Below, one piece after another: positions 32,035 through 41,689 of a stretch of 64,000 nucleotides of DNA. Each line of letters starts with the position of its first letter. Position 1 is the stretch's first letter. A program made the position numbers and the translations under genes. The notes beneath the pieces were generated by a model. That model searched no databases, was not told the origin of the DNA, and saw only the letters and a program-made list of their open reading frames with translations. The DNA is from UBA11663 sp049616325 (GTDB lineage Bacteria; Bacteroidota; Bacteroidia; Flavobacteriales_D; Sanyastnellaceae): positions 20,824 to 84,823 of the forward strand of contig JBMZHG010000006.1 in NCBI GenBank assembly GCA_049616325.1, in the 5' to 3' direction.

Positions 32035-34455
32035 CTAGTGAATTTCGTACGTGTAGACCACATTCACAAGCCGCGGCGATTCAATGGCCAGAGGCCGGAT
32101 GCTGTACTCCGCGTTGGTCATGTTGCTCACGACCAACGAAAGTTTGTGTGCGTCGGAAAGGGCGTAACCTGCTCGGAAATCCCAAATCCAAGGCAGCGTC
32201 GGGTGGTCTTCCAACCAACCTGACAAGCCCCAGTCGACCACTCCGAGCGATTCGAACACGATCCACGCGGCGTCGATGTTTTGGAGGGCGCTTTGGTAGC
32301 GAGCGCTGGCGCCCACAAACCAGGGGCCTCGTCGCAATTCGGCGTCAAACCGGACGAGGTGCTGGGAACGGTATTTCAACACCAGGCCTGCGGTGTCGAG
32401 GCTCGTGTTGAGGTAGTTCGTCCCGCCAACCGTGTCCCCGGAAGCGTTGGTGACCACGGAGTAGAGGTAGTCCGGAGTCAGGCTGACCGGGTTGGTGTAG
32501 GTGTAACCGGCGAGCACGTCGAGGGTGGTTTCCCCCCAGCGGGCTCGTCCCATCAAGGACGTTTCCCAGCCGGTGACGCGGGAGCGACCCGTGTTCAGGC
32601 TTCGGAACCCGTTTCCGGCAAGCGGGTCGGCGAGCGTGCCCCATTGCCCAAACGTGAACTCGATGAAGTCTTCGTACTCCTGGAAAAACGCCGCGGCGTC
32701 CAAAAACCCTTGAAAGCCCCCGATTTGAACGCCCTGCTTGACGCCGGCTTCGACGTTGACGGCGGTCTCCGGGCGCAAGGCGTTGTTGGGGTAGACTTGG
32801 AGGGGCCCCAGTCCGGTCCGGATGAACTTCTCTGCGATGGTGGGGAAGCGGAACCCTTGGCCCAGGCTCGCGCGAAGCCACGTGGCCTCGGCCGGTTGAA
32901 AGTTGAGGCCGGCACGGAAGACAGGCTTGGAGGCGGTGCTGTCGTTGATGCTGAAGTGCTCGTAGCGCGTCCCGGCCGAGAGGTTGAGGCGCTCGCCGAG
33001 TTTTTGGTCTGCTTGCACGTACGCCGACATGTTGCGGGCGGTGTTCAGCCCGTCCGGGTTCCCGCCCGTGTAAAGCTGGGCGCGCCCGCGGGTGAGTTGG
33101 TGAACGGCCCCAGCGGTCAAGACCAAGCCGTCCAGCCCCCACGATTCGCCGCGTTGTTGCACTTGGTACTCGGAGTAAAACACGTTGCTGGCGTTGCTTT
33201 GGTCGTTGTCGTTTTCGTTGTTGAGGTGCTGCCAGCGGTTGCGGAAACTGTGTTGTGTGCCGCTTGGCGAGAGGTATTCGACGTACGGATCGACCGTTCC
33301 GACAAGCTGCTTGGTGCGGGTGGCTGCCCCTTCCGAGCTGCCATAAAGGCCCTCGTAGGCCCGTTCCCAAATGAGCGTGTTGAGCGACTCGCCCTTCTGC
33401 CAGTTGGTGTTCAGCCCAAACTTCAACCCCTCAATCCCCGTTTGGCGCCTCCTCAAATTCACGTTGAAACGGGCTTGCGAGTTGGCGCCCCACCGGTCGA
33501 CGGTCAGGGGGTTGTAGTTCATCGCCGCCGTGTCAAGGGGAATGCCAAGGCTGTCAGAGTAGATTTCTGGGCCCTTGAAGCCGTCGTCGCCCAAGACGTT
33601 CCCGCCCACCACGATGTCCCATCCGCCGAGTTGTTGGCTATGCAGAAAGCGCAGGTTGCTTTGCTGGAGCGTGCCGTCCCAGTACTTGCTTTGATCGGCG
33701 CTTTGGGGGTCGCTGTAGACGCCGTGCTGCAAGCTCACCCGCGTCAGCGGCCGTGCATCGGGGTAGCGCGTGCGGATGTTGATGACCCCGCTCAGGGCGG
33801 CGCTGCCGTAGAGAACCGAGCTCGCGCCTTTGATGACTTCGATTTGTTCGAGGTTCTCGAGGGGAAGGAATCCCCACGTGGGACGGCCCGCATCGCCGCT
33901 CAGGACGGGCAGGTCGTCGACGAGAACCATGACGCGTGATCCGGCGCCGTAGCTGAAACCGCTGCCGCTTCGGATTTGGGGTTCGCCGTCGACCAAACTC
34001 ACTCCTGGCGTCTGTTCAATCGCCGTTTCCAGCGACGTGGTGGCCTTGTTTTCCACCAACGTCGGCTTGAGCACCTCAAGCGACACGGTCACTTCCGAGG
34101 CGTTTTGCTCAAACCGCCCGGCCGACACGACGACCAACCCAAGGGCCTCCGCGGCCGATTGCATGACGGGGTTCCAGGCGACGGTTTGGCCGGCCGCGAG
34201 TTCGACCTTGAATTCTTGCTTGGCCATGCCGATGAACGTGCACGTCACGGTGTGCATTCCGGGCTTGAGGGCGAGGGTGTAGGCCCCGTTGAGGTCGGTG
34301 GCGACGGTGGCGACGCCGTTGGTCAGGTACGCGCCAAGGACCGGTTGGCCGGCGCCGTCGAGGACGCGGCCTTGGACGGTTTGGCTCCACGCTTCAGAGG
34401 AGGCTCCCAAGAGCGCTCCGAGGGCGAGGAGTGTGGCGAGTTGGAGAAGTCGCAT
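32035..34455 (-). CDS. TonB-dependent outer-membrane receptor
   Basis: 806 residues from ATG 34455, which opens the signal peptide MRLLQLATLLALGALLG. A carboxypeptidase-regulatory-like domain follows (QTVQGRVLDGAGQPVLGAYL), then a plug domain (LETAIEQTPGVSLVDGEPQI, RVMVLVDDLPVLSG, IEVIKGASSVLYGSAALSGV) and a 22-strand-type barrel region. It ends with the usual aromatic strand (LVNVVYTYEIH). Substrate unknown. It is the first gene of the cluster with kdsB, ptrB and the DUF6495-like gene, and is divergent from dprA; both promoters must fit within 110 bp. Confidence 0.9.
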   Translation of the reverse strand: MRLLQLATLLALGALLGASSEAWSQTVQGRVLDGAGQPVLGAYLTNGVATVATDLNGAYTLALKPGMHTVTCTFIGMAKQEFKVELAAGQTVAWNPVMQSAAEALGLVVVSAGRFEQNASEVTVSLEVLKPTLVENKATTSLETAIEQTPGVSLVDGEPQIRSGSGFSYGAGSRVMVLVDDLPVLSGDAGRPTWGFLPLENLEQIEVIKGASSVLYGSAALSGVINIRTRYPDARPLTRVSLQHGVYSDPQSADQSKYWDGTLQQSNLRFLHSQQLGGWDIVVGGNVLGDDGFKGPEIYSDSLGIPLDTAAMNYNPLTVDRWGANSQARFNVNLRRRQTGIEGLKFGLNTNWQKGESLNTLIWERAYEGLYGSSEGAATRTKQLVGTVDPYVEYLSPSGTQHSFRNRWQHLNNENDNDQSNASNVFYSEYQVQQRGESWGLDGLVLTAGAVHQLTRGRAQLYTGGNPDGLNTARNMSAYVQADQKLGERLNLSAGTRYEHFSINDSTASKPVFRAGLNFQPAEATWLRASLGQGFRFPTIAEKFIRTGLGPLQVYPNNALRPETAVNVEAGVKQGVQIGGFQGFLDAAAFFQEYEDFIEFTFGQWGTLADPLAGNGFRSLNTGRSRVTGWETSLMGRARWGETTLDVLAGYTYTNPVSLTPDYLYSVVTNASGDTVGGTNYLNTSLDTAGLVLKYRSQHLVRFDAELRRGPWFVGASARYQSALQNIDAAWIVFESLGVVDWGLSGWLEDHPTLPWIWDFRAGYALSDAHKLSLVVSNMTNAEYSIRPLAIESPRLVNVVYTYEIH

Positions 34456-34565
34456 AAGGCCAAATAACAACACAATCCCCCTTCTTCGGCGACGTGTGCA
34501 AAACATCCGCCCTCGGGTGTGAATTGCCTTGCGTGAATGGCAGGGTTCGCAATCCCTTTGGCGGA

Positions 34566-35651
34566 ATGAATGAAGCGTTGGCGTGGATGGGGCTTGCGGC
34601 ACGGACCGGGTGGGGGGCGGTGGCGGTGCGGCGCGAGGTGGAGCGCGTCGGAGACGTGCGCGAGGCGTGGTGCAGTTGGGCTCGGGAACATCCGGAAGCG
34701 GCGCGGGCTGCGCGTGACCGCGCGGAGGGGTGGCGGGTGCAAACCCTGCAGCTCGGCGCGCAGATCTTGACCCTCGGGGACCCGCGTTATCCCCCGCTCC
34801 TCGCCCAAATCCCGGACCCTCCTCCCGTCCTGTACGCGCTCGGGACCGTGCCGGAAGCGGGGTCGTGGGGTCGCGCCCTGGCGGTGGTGGGCACGCGTTC
34901 GTGCACGGCGCAAGGTGCGACGTGGGCGAAGCGCATCGGGAGAGAATGGACGGAGGCAGGGGGACGGCTTGTGAGCGGTCTGGCTCGGGGAATCGACGGG
35001 CGTGCCCACGCCGGCGCTCTCGAAGGCACGTGCCCCGGCGCGCAGGTGGCTGTCTTGCCGTGCAGCCTGGCGTCGATCCACCCTCGCATGCACGTGCTGC
35101 TGGCCGAACGCCTCCTCGACGCGGGCGGGCTTCTGGTCTCGGAACAACCGCCCGGCGCGCAGGTGGAGCGCTGGATGTTTGCTTCGCGGAACCGGATTTT
35201 GACGGGGCTGGCGCCGAGCACCGTGGTGGTGCAGAGCCCGGCCCGAGGCGGTTCCCTGATTTCTGCCCGGTGCGCCTTCGACCAGGACCGAGACGTGTTT
35301 GCGTTTTGGCGTGGCGACCGCGGTGCGGCTTGGGCAGGAAACCGCGCGTTGGTGGCGGACGACCTCGCCCGCCCCGTGCGGGATGTGGAGTCGCTGTGGC
35401 GTGCCGTGGCCGACGCGGCACAGGCCCGAGCCTGCGGCGCCTCGTTCCGCTCGCCCGCCCCCAACCCGGCAGGCGTTCCGGCGGGGTGCCGGGATGTTTG
35501 GCAAGCCCTCTCGGCCACGCGACCTGTGTCGTGGCTAGAGTTGAATTCGCGCCTGGGGCTGACCGCTGCGATCCTCGACCGGCAACTCTTTACCCTTGAG
35601 GTTCAGGGCTGGATTCGTCGCCTGCCGGGCCGGGCGTACCTCCGCGCGTGA
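34566..35651 (+). CDS. dprA: DNA-processing protein DprA
   Basis: 361 residues from ATG 34566. The Rossmann-like DprA core shows ALAVVGTRSCTAQGATWA, VSGLARGIDGRAHAGALEG and SRNRILTGLAPSTVVVQSPA, followed by ARGGSLISARCAFDQDRDVF. A C-terminal winged-helix-like segment (WLELNSRLGLTAAILDRQLF) completes the usual layout. DprA loads RecA on incoming single strands during natural transformation, so this lineage may be competent. The last 62 bp overlap the 3' end of the antiporter gene on the other strand. Very high GC. Confidence 0.92.
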   Translation: MNEALAWMGLAARTGWGAVAVRREVERVGDVREAWCSWAREHPEAARAARDRAEGWRVQTLQLGAQILTLGDPRYPPLLAQIPDPPPVLYALGTVPEAGSWGRALAVVGTRSCTAQGATWAKRIGREWTEAGGRLVSGLARGIDGRAHAGALEGTCPGAQVAVLPCSLASIHPRMHVLLAERLLDAGGLLVSEQPPGAQVERWMFASRNRILTGLAPSTVVVQSPARGGSLISARCAFDQDRDVFAFWRGDRGAAWAGNRALVADDLARPVRDVESLWRAVADAAQARACGASFRSPAPNPAGVPAGCRDVWQALSATRPVSWLELNSRLGLTAAILDRQLFTLEVQGWIRRLPGRAYLRA

Positions 35652-37068
35652 CGTCCGCCGAGGCTTCGTCCCCACCTCGCACCGTCGCAGGGCCCGCCGC
35701 ATTCGCCCCGTCGTCGTCTCCACCGGAAAGGACGGGGACGGAAGGGCGCGGGGCGTTGGGAAGGGCGCCGATGTCGTGGTCGGCGACGGGCTGGATGCCG
35801 CTGCCGTGCTGGATGAGCGCCGCGGTCATCACCAAAGACGTGGCCAAGATGACCACCAAAAGCACGCCTTGGTCGAAGCCGGCGAAGACGAGCTCTGCGT
35901 GCTGGGATTCGATGGCGAAAAACAGCAAGACCGTGATCAGGCCGCGCGGGGCGATGTAGAGCAGCGGGGAAAGGGGCGTTTGGCGCATGGCCCGAAGCAG
36001 GATCAAGCGCACCACGTACAACAGGACGCTGATGACGAGGCCTTGGAACAGGACCTCCAAGTCGAGGAGCACGCCCAAACTCACCGTCATGCCGAAGAGA
36101 ACGAAGAAGAACGTCCGGATGACGAAAGCGCTCTCGAGGGTGAGGATGTGAAAGTCGTGGTGAAGGGCCTTCATCCGGTCGTCCTTGAGCAACTTGCCCG
36201 GCCAGCCGTTGGTGATGCCGAGCCAATCTGGGAAGAACAATTTGTGGTTGTTCAGCATCAACCCGAAGATCAGGATCAAGATGAGCGGGCTGAGGTGGAA
36301 GAGTTTTTGGACGGCGTAGATCAAAAGCAACACGGCAATGCTCAAGAAGAGTCGAACCCCGCTTTCGATTTTCTGCAAGACGTACACCATCAGGTAGGCC
36401 ACCACCACCGAGATGGCGAGCGTGCTGAGGAGGTTGAAGGCGACGTTGGTCAGGACCTCTCCGCCCGAGGCAGCCTCTTGGTTTCCAAGCAACAGGTAGA
36501 AGGCCATGATGCCGAAGATGTCCGAGAACGTGCTTTCGTAGACCATGAATTCGCGCGAGGCCGGCGACAGCCCACCCACGCTCGGAATGATGATGGCGCT
36601 GCTCATGATGGAAAGCGGGATGCCGTACACCACGGCGTTGAGCGCAGGCATGTCCAGAAACAGGTGCAAAAAGCCGGCAATGGCGGCCGTGCTCAGTCCC
36701 AAAGCGACCAAGGCGAGCGTGGCGCTGCGCAAAATAAGGGTGAGCTTGTCCTTGCGAAGTTCCAGTTCGAGGGCGGCTTCGAGGACGATGAAAATCAACC
36801 CGACTGTACCGAGCAGTTCCAGCACGAGCCCTTCGAACGGAATCTGGTTGAGCCCCACCATGCTCAGCCCTTGACGAAGTCCGATGCCCATGGCGATGAG
36901 CACGAGCACGCTTGGGATGTTTGTGCGTTTGGCCAGCAAGTTGGCGAAGTAGGACAGGATCACCACGGCGCTGCCGCCAATCACCAAGCCGTAAGCGTTG
37001 ATGTCGTCGGCGGAAAGCTCGAGGTCAAGCACAGAGAGCAAGGGGGACATGAAGGTCACGAGGGTCAT
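35590..37068 (-). CDS. CPA1-type cation/proton antiporter
   Basis: 492 residues from ATG 37068; ATG 37050 (MSPLLSVLDLELS) is an alternative. About twelve hydrophobic helices are visible, with family-like stretches RTNIPSVLVLIAMGIGLRQG, GTVGLIFIVLEAALELEL, GIPLSIMSSAIIIPSVGGLS and FFVLFGMTVSLGVLLDLEVL. The likely role is Na+ or K+/H+ exchange in the inner membrane. The last 60 or so residues are a low-complexity Gly/Asp/Pro/Ala-rich cytoplasmic tail, and its final part is encoded opposite the end of dprA. It starts 10 bp after rseP, probably in one operon. Confidence 0.85.
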   Translation of the reverse strand: MTLVTFMSPLLSVLDLELSADDINAYGLVIGGSAVVILSYFANLLAKRTNIPSVLVLIAMGIGLRQGLSMVGLNQIPFEGLVLELLGTVGLIFIVLEAALELELRKDKLTLILRSATLALVALGLSTAAIAGFLHLFLDMPALNAVVYGIPLSIMSSAIIIPSVGGLSPASREFMVYESTFSDIFGIMAFYLLLGNQEAASGGEVLTNVAFNLLSTLAISVVVAYLMVYVLQKIESGVRLFLSIAVLLLIYAVQKLFHLSPLILILIFGLMLNNHKLFFPDWLGITNGWPGKLLKDDRMKALHHDFHILTLESAFVIRTFFFVLFGMTVSLGVLLDLEVLFQGLVISVLLYVVRLILLRAMRQTPLSPLLYIAPRGLITVLLFFAIESQHAELVFAGFDQGVLLVVILATSLVMTAALIQHGSGIQPVADHDIGALPNAPRPSVPVLSGGDDDGANAAGPATVRGGDEASADVTRGGTPGPAGDESSPEPQG

Positions 37069-37078
37069 GCCCGCAAAA

Positions 37079-38407
37079 TCACCCAAATCCGCCAGTAAAC
37101 AAACGCCAGAAGTCGTTTCCAAGGGCGAACACCATGAGGGACAAGAGGAGGACAATGCCGATCATTTGGGCCCGCTCGAGGAATTTCTCGGAGGCGGGAC
37201 GCCCGGCAACCATTTCGTACAACGTGAACATCACGTGCCCGCCGTCGAGGGCCGGAATCGGCAGCAGGTTCATGAACGCCAGGATGAGCGAGAAGAAGGC
37301 GGTGTTGCGCCAAAAAATCTCCCAGTCCCAGCCCGCGTCGAAGATGCTTCCGAACGTGACGAGGCTGCCCACTTGCGAGGCGCCGCTCTTGGTGAACAGG
37401 AAGCGCATCGAGCGCACGTAATCCTGAAGCGTTTCCCAGGCCGTGGTGAACCCGGCGCCGAGGGAGGCGACGACGCCGTATTCGAGGTGCGTCGTGGGGA
37501 ACATGTCCGCGTAATGCGAGGCGGGTTGCACGAAGAAGCCGAGGCTGCCTGCGCTGTCCGGGACCGCGTCGAGGGTGAGTTGCCGTCCGTCGCGCTCGAC
37601 GTTCAGGCGCACGGGCGTCTCGGGGTGGGACTGAATCGCCTCCCGAACTGTTTCGAAGTAGGGCAACGTCATGTCGCCGACGGACAGGATGCGGTCGCCG
37701 ACCTCCAATCCCGCCACGGCCGCTCGGCTGTCGGGCGCGACTTCGGCAATTTCGCACGGGTAGAGGAGGGAGAACGGGCGGCGAATGCCTTCGTCGATGA
37801 AGGTTTGGCCGAGTTCCTTTTCGAGTTCCAACGACACCATCTTTCCGTCGCGCAGCACGTCAACCTGCGTGACCCGGTTGTTGAAGCCCTCCATGCGCAA
37901 GTCGCTGTAATAGAGGAGCGTTTCGCCGTTGTAGCCCAAAACCCGGTCGCCGTCCTGAAAGCCCAGCGCTTCGAGGGCGGGGTCGACGTTGACGGGGTGT
38001 TCGTTGGCGAGTTTGGTTTCTCCCCAGAAGTACAGCACGCCGCTGTAAATCACGAATCCGAGCACCAAGTTCACGAGGATCCCTCCCAACATGATGATGA
38101 GACGCTGCCACGCCGGCTTGGAACGGAACTCCCAAGGCTGGGGCGGTTGCGCCATTTGCTCCGTGTCCATGCTCTCGTCGATCATGCCGCTGATCTTGAC
38201 GTAGCCGCCGAGCGGGAGCCACCCGATGCCCCATTCCGTCTCGCCGATCTGCTTTTTGAACAGCGAAAAACCGGGGTTCATGAACAGGTAAAACTTCTCG
38301 ACGCGCGTTTTGAAGGCGCGGGCGGCCCAGTAGTGGCCGAGTTCGTGAAGCACCACGAGGATGGACAAACTCAGCAAGAGCTGGGCGGCTTTGATCAGTG
38401 CAACCAT
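37079..38407 (-). CDS. rseP: Site-2 zinc metalloprotease RseP
   Basis: 442 residues from ATG 38407. The zinc motif HELGH lies at residues 21-25 within the first helix (LSILVVLHELGHYWAARAFK), and NLLPIPALDGGHVMF supplies the third ligand near the C-terminus. A PDZ-like region in the middle (AVAGLEVGDRILSVGDMTL) regulates substrate entry. RseP cuts membrane-embedded anti-sigma factors and remnant signal peptides, relevant to the ECF sigma operon at 61-63 kb. A -7 box lies 4 nt upstream of the ATG. Divergent from the penicillin-binding protein gene. Confidence 0.95.
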   Translation of the reverse strand: MVALIKAAQLLLSLSILVVLHELGHYWAARAFKTRVEKFYLFMNPGFSLFKKQIGETEWGIGWLPLGGYVKISGMIDESMDTEQMAQPPQPWEFRSKPAWQRLIIMLGGILVNLVLGFVIYSGVLYFWGETKLANEHPVNVDPALEALGFQDGDRVLGYNGETLLYYSDLRMEGFNNRVTQVDVLRDGKMVSLELEKELGQTFIDEGIRRPFSLLYPCEIAEVAPDSRAAVAGLEVGDRILSVGDMTLPYFETVREAIQSHPETPVRLNVERDGRQLTLDAVPDSAGSLGFFVQPASHYADMFPTTHLEYGVVASLGAGFTTAWETLQDYVRSMRFLFTKSGASQVGSLVTFGSIFDAGWDWEIFWRNTAFFSLILAFMNLLPIPALDGGHVMFTLYEMVAGRPASEKFLERAQMIGIVLLLSLMVFALGNDFWRLFTGGFG

Positions 38408-38411
38408 GGCG

Positions 38412-38419
38412 CAAAGGTA
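38412..38419 (-). promoter_or_regulatory. -7 box placed 4 nt before rseP ATG
   Basis: On the minus strand TACCTTTG, then CGCC, then ATG. A TTG at 38446-38444 with a 24-nt spacer is a possible but long-spaced -33 element. Confidence 0.6.
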
Positions 38420-38517
38420 CGTGTCCGGTCCCGCGCCCGAGAGCAATTCACGCGCCGGTGCTCACAACGAATTCAAAGGGGGCCTTTGCGAGGCCCGCGG
38501 CGTTGCATCTTGGACCC

Positions 38518-40941
38518 ATGAAGCGCATTCCTTGGAAATTGCTGTTGTGGTTGGTGGGACTCGGCCCGCTGCTGGGCTTGGGCGGGCTGGTGTTGCTCGC
38601 ACGTCTCGGAGATCTGCCTGAAACGGAGGCCTTGGCGAACCCGAAGACCGATTTGGCCACCCGCGTCTACTCCATGGACGGCAAAATCTTGGGCCGGTAC
38701 TACACCGAGAACCGTTCGGACGCCCGGTACGAGGCGCTTCCACCCCATTTGGTGGACGCCTTGATCAGCACCGAAGACGCCCGCTTCTACCGCCACGCCG
38801 GCATTGACTTCATTGGCTTGGCGCGCGCCATAGCGTTCATGGGCAAGCGGGGCGGCGGGTCGACGGTGACCCAGCAACTCGCGAAGCTTCTCTTCACCGA
38901 CCAGTATGAGACGACGAGTTTCTTCGAGCGAGCGGTGCTCCAAAAACCCAAGGAATGGATCATCGCCTCCCGACTTGAACGGCATTACACCAAGCAGGAA
39001 ATCATCGCGCTTTACCTCAACCGCTACGACTTCATCAACCAGGCGGTGGGCATCGAGAGTGCGGCCAACGTGTACTTCAACAAGCCCGCCTCGGAGCTCA
39101 ACGTGCAAGAGTCCGCGATGCTGGTGGGCATGCTGAAAAACAGTGCGCTGTTCAACCCGCTTCGCCGTCCGGAAATGGTGCAGGATCGACGCAATGTGGT
39201 GCTCAGTCAAATGGCCAAATACGGTCACCTCGAAGATGCCGTTGCGGACTCGCTTCAAGCCCTGCCTCTGGGGTTGCAATTCCAGCGCGTCAGCCACGAC
39301 GAAGGCGCCGCGCCCTACTTCCGCGAAACCCTCCGTGCCGAACTTAAGGAGATGCTGGCTGAAAAGGACGCCAACGGCAAGTACGTCCTCGCCAAGGCCG
39401 ACGGCTCCCCGTACGACATCTACCGCGACGGCCTGCGCATCGTCACCACGATCGACAGCCGCATGCAGGCCTACGCCGAGAACGCCGTGCACCGCCACCT
39501 TGCTGGCGAACTGCAAGCCAGCTTCGAACGCGACCTCCGGGACCGGCCCAAGGACGTGGCGCCGTTCTTCGAGGACATCGAACCGGAGGCGCGCCAGGCC
39601 ATCCTGGACGTGGCGATGCGCGACTCGGACCGGTACAAGAAAGGGATTGGGAAGCTCTGCCCGTCCTGCAACCGCCCCGGGTTTTACATCGTGTCGAAAG
39701 CGCGGTCCGACGGCTCTGCCGGGCACGAATGCAACGGCGAGAAGGGCGGGTGCGGTCACACCTGGCGCGCCCGCACCGACAAGGAGATGCGCCGCGTGTT
39801 TAACGAGCCTGTCGCCATGAAGGTGTTTTCGCACAGCGGCGCCGTGGACACCGTCCTGTCGCCCCTCGACAGCATCCTTCACCGCAAGGCGATTTTGCAC
39901 GCGGGTTTGGTCTCCATGGAGCCCGCCACCGGCCACATCAAAGCGTGGGTGGGCGGCATCGACTACAAGCACTTCCAGTACGACAACGTGGGCCAAAGCC
40001 GCCGCCAAGTCGGCTCGACGTTCAAGCCGTTTGTGTACGCGACGGCGCTGCGCTTGGGCGCGGAGCCGTGCGACGAATTCCCCAACCAAAAAACCTGCAT
40101 CGACCTCCCCCCTGGCAGCGACCCCCCACGCTGGTGCCCGGACAACAGCGACGAAGAGTACGGGGAGATGGTGACGCTCGAATACGCGTTGGCCAACTCG
40201 ATGAACACGGTCACGGCCAAGCTCATCAAGGACTACGGAACGCGCCGTGTGATTGACTTGGCGCACGCCCTGGGCATCGAAAGCAACATCCCCAACGTGC
40301 CGTCCATCGCGCTCGGCGTGGCGCAGCTGACGCTTCGCGAATTGGTCAGCGCGAACGCCTCGCTCGTGAATCAGGGCGTGTACGTCGAGCCCACCTTCAT
40401 CGCGCGCATCGAAGACCGGTTTGGCAACCCCATCTACGAACCCGTCCAGGAAATCCGCCAAGGACTGGACGACCGGACGGCCTACCGCGTCGTGCAAATG
40501 ATGAAGGGCGTCGTAGACGGCGCCTGGAACGAAGAAAAGGGCAAGAAAATGGGCACGGGAATTCGGATTCGGTACGACTCCGACAAGCGCGACTACGACG
40601 GCATTCGCGTACCGATGGCCGGCAAGACCGGCACCACCCAAAACAACACTGACGGCTGGTTCATGGGCCTGACCCCCGAACTCGTGACCGGCGTGTGGGT
40701 CGGCGCGCAAGACCCAACGGTGCGGTTCTCGACCACGCGTTTGGGCCAAGGCGCCAACACCGGCTTGCCCATCTACGGCTTCTTCATGAAAGACGTCTAC
40801 GCGGACGAAAGCCTTGCCGTAAGCCAAGAGGATTTCACGCGGCCGGAAAGCATCGGCGGCGACACGCTCACGTGCAAAGAGATTGCGGAACTGCGCGGGC
40901 CTACCTTTGACCCGTTGGACGACGACGACCTGTTCAACTGA
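38518..40941 (+). CDS. mrcA: Class A penicillin-binding protein (PBP1A-like) with four-Cys insert
   Basis: 807 residues from ATG 38518; a single N-terminal membrane helix (about 7-28) anchors it. The GT51 transglycosylase domain has STEDARFYRHAGIDF (E86), GGGSTVTQQLAKLLF and KPKEWIIASRLERHYTKQEI. The transpeptidase domain has STFK (S500-K503), NSMNTVT as the SxN motif and KTGTT (K703). Between the two lies an insert with CPSC at 381-384 and further Cys at 405 and 412, a zinc-ribbon-like arrangement unusual for a periplasmic wall enzyme. It polymerises and crosslinks peptidoglycan. The start is family-consistent, and a degenerate GCATCTTG box lies five bases upstream. Confidence 0.93.
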   Translation: MKRIPWKLLLWLVGLGPLLGLGGLVLLARLGDLPETEALANPKTDLATRVYSMDGKILGRYYTENRSDARYEALPPHLVDALISTEDARFYRHAGIDFIGLARAIAFMGKRGGGSTVTQQLAKLLFTDQYETTSFFERAVLQKPKEWIIASRLERHYTKQEIIALYLNRYDFINQAVGIESAANVYFNKPASELNVQESAMLVGMLKNSALFNPLRRPEMVQDRRNVVLSQMAKYGHLEDAVADSLQALPLGLQFQRVSHDEGAAPYFRETLRAELKEMLAEKDANGKYVLAKADGSPYDIYRDGLRIVTTIDSRMQAYAENAVHRHLAGELQASFERDLRDRPKDVAPFFEDIEPEARQAILDVAMRDSDRYKKGIGKLCPSCNRPGFYIVSKARSDGSAGHECNGEKGGCGHTWRARTDKEMRRVFNEPVAMKVFSHSGAVDTVLSPLDSILHRKAILHAGLVSMEPATGHIKAWVGGIDYKHFQYDNVGQSRRQVGSTFKPFVYATALRLGAEPCDEFPNQKTCIDLPPGSDPPRWCPDNSDEEYGEMVTLEYALANSMNTVTAKLIKDYGTRRVIDLAHALGIESNIPNVPSIALGVAQLTLRELVSANASLVNQGVYVEPTFIARIEDRFGNPIYEPVQEIRQGLDDRTAYRVVQMMKGVVDGAWNEEKGKKMGTGIRIRYDSDKRDYDGIRVPMAGKTGTTQNNTDGWFMGLTPELVTGVWVGAQDPTVRFSTTRLGQGANTGLPIYGFFMKDVYADESLAVSQEDFTRPESIGGDTLTCKEIAELRGPTFDPLDDDDLFN

Positions 40942-40969
40942 TCAACTTCTGAATCAACGACATTCAGCC

Positions 40970-41683
40970 ATGGCGATTTCCAAAGTGGTCTCCGGACCCC
41001 AAACCGCCCTTGAAGGGGTGGCCGACGACATGACCTTGATGCTGGGCGGCTTTGGTCTGTGTGGCATTCCGGAACAGTGCATCGCGGAACTGGTGCGCCG
41101 CGGTGTGCGCGGTGTGACGTGCATCTCCAACAACGCTGGAGTCGACGATTTTGGCCTCGGGCTGTTGCTGCATCAACGCCAAATCCGCAAAATGATCTCC
41201 TCTTACGTCGGCGAGAACGACGAGTTCGAACGCCAAATGCTGAGCGGCGAACTCGAGGTCGACCTCATTCCCCAAGGTTCGCTCGCAGAGCGATGCCGCG
41301 CAGGAGGTGCGGGCATCCCGGCTTTTTTCACGCCGGCAGGCTACGGCACGGAAGTGGCGGCAGGCAAGGAGGTTCGCGTCTTTGACGGCAAACCCCACGT
41401 CCTGGAGTCGGCCCTCACCGCCGACTTCGCCTTCGTCAAAGCCTGGAAGGGCGACGCTGCAGGCAACCTGATTTACAAGGCGACGGCGAAAAACTTCAAC
41501 CCCATGATGGCCATGGCCGGCCGCATCACCGTGGCCGAAGTGGAGGAGTTGGTTCCGGTCGGCGAGCTCGACCCCAACGCCATTCACACCCCGGGCATTT
41601 TTGTCCAGCGCATTTTCCAAGGCGAAGGCTACGAGAAGCGCATTGAACAGCGCACGGTGCGCCCACAAACCCCATCAAACTGA
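40970..41683 (+). CDS. scoA: 3-oxoacid CoA-transferase subunit A
   Basis: 237 residues from ATG 40970. LMLGGFGLCGIPEQCIAELV is the CoA-transferase family I signature at the N-terminus; SNNAGVDDFGLGLLL, SYVGENDEF and IPAFFTPAGYGTEVA are typical of the SCOT alpha subunit. Together with scoB it moves CoA between succinyl-CoA and acetoacetate, allowing use of acetoacetate or ketogenic amino acids. scoB starts 6 bp downstream, so the two are one operon. The nearby gamma-lyase and sdh genes would fit amino-acid catabolism feeding the TCA cycle; that link is inferred. Confidence 0.95.
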   Translation: MAISKVVSGPQTALEGVADDMTLMLGGFGLCGIPEQCIAELVRRGVRGVTCISNNAGVDDFGLGLLLHQRQIRKMISSYVGENDEFERQMLSGELEVDLIPQGSLAERCRAGGAGIPAFFTPAGYGTEVAAGKEVRVFDGKPHVLESALTADFAFVKAWKGDAAGNLIYKATAKNFNPMMAMAGRITVAEVEELVPVGELDPNAIHTPGIFVQRIFQGEGYEKRIEQRTVRPQTPSN

Positions 41684-41689
41684 CGCGCC

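Noticed and set aside
35596..37098. 500-codon plus-strand frame opposite the antiporter gene
   Set aside because: Its Asp/Glu/His/Gln-rich translation is what antisense of hydrophobic helices gives; the minus-strand frame is a clear membrane transporter.
38473..40827. 784-codon open frame on the minus strand opposite the penicillin-binding protein gene
   Set aside because: Mirror of a gene with complete GT51 and transpeptidase motifs. His/Val/Arg-rich composition and lack of any motif mark it as a shadow.
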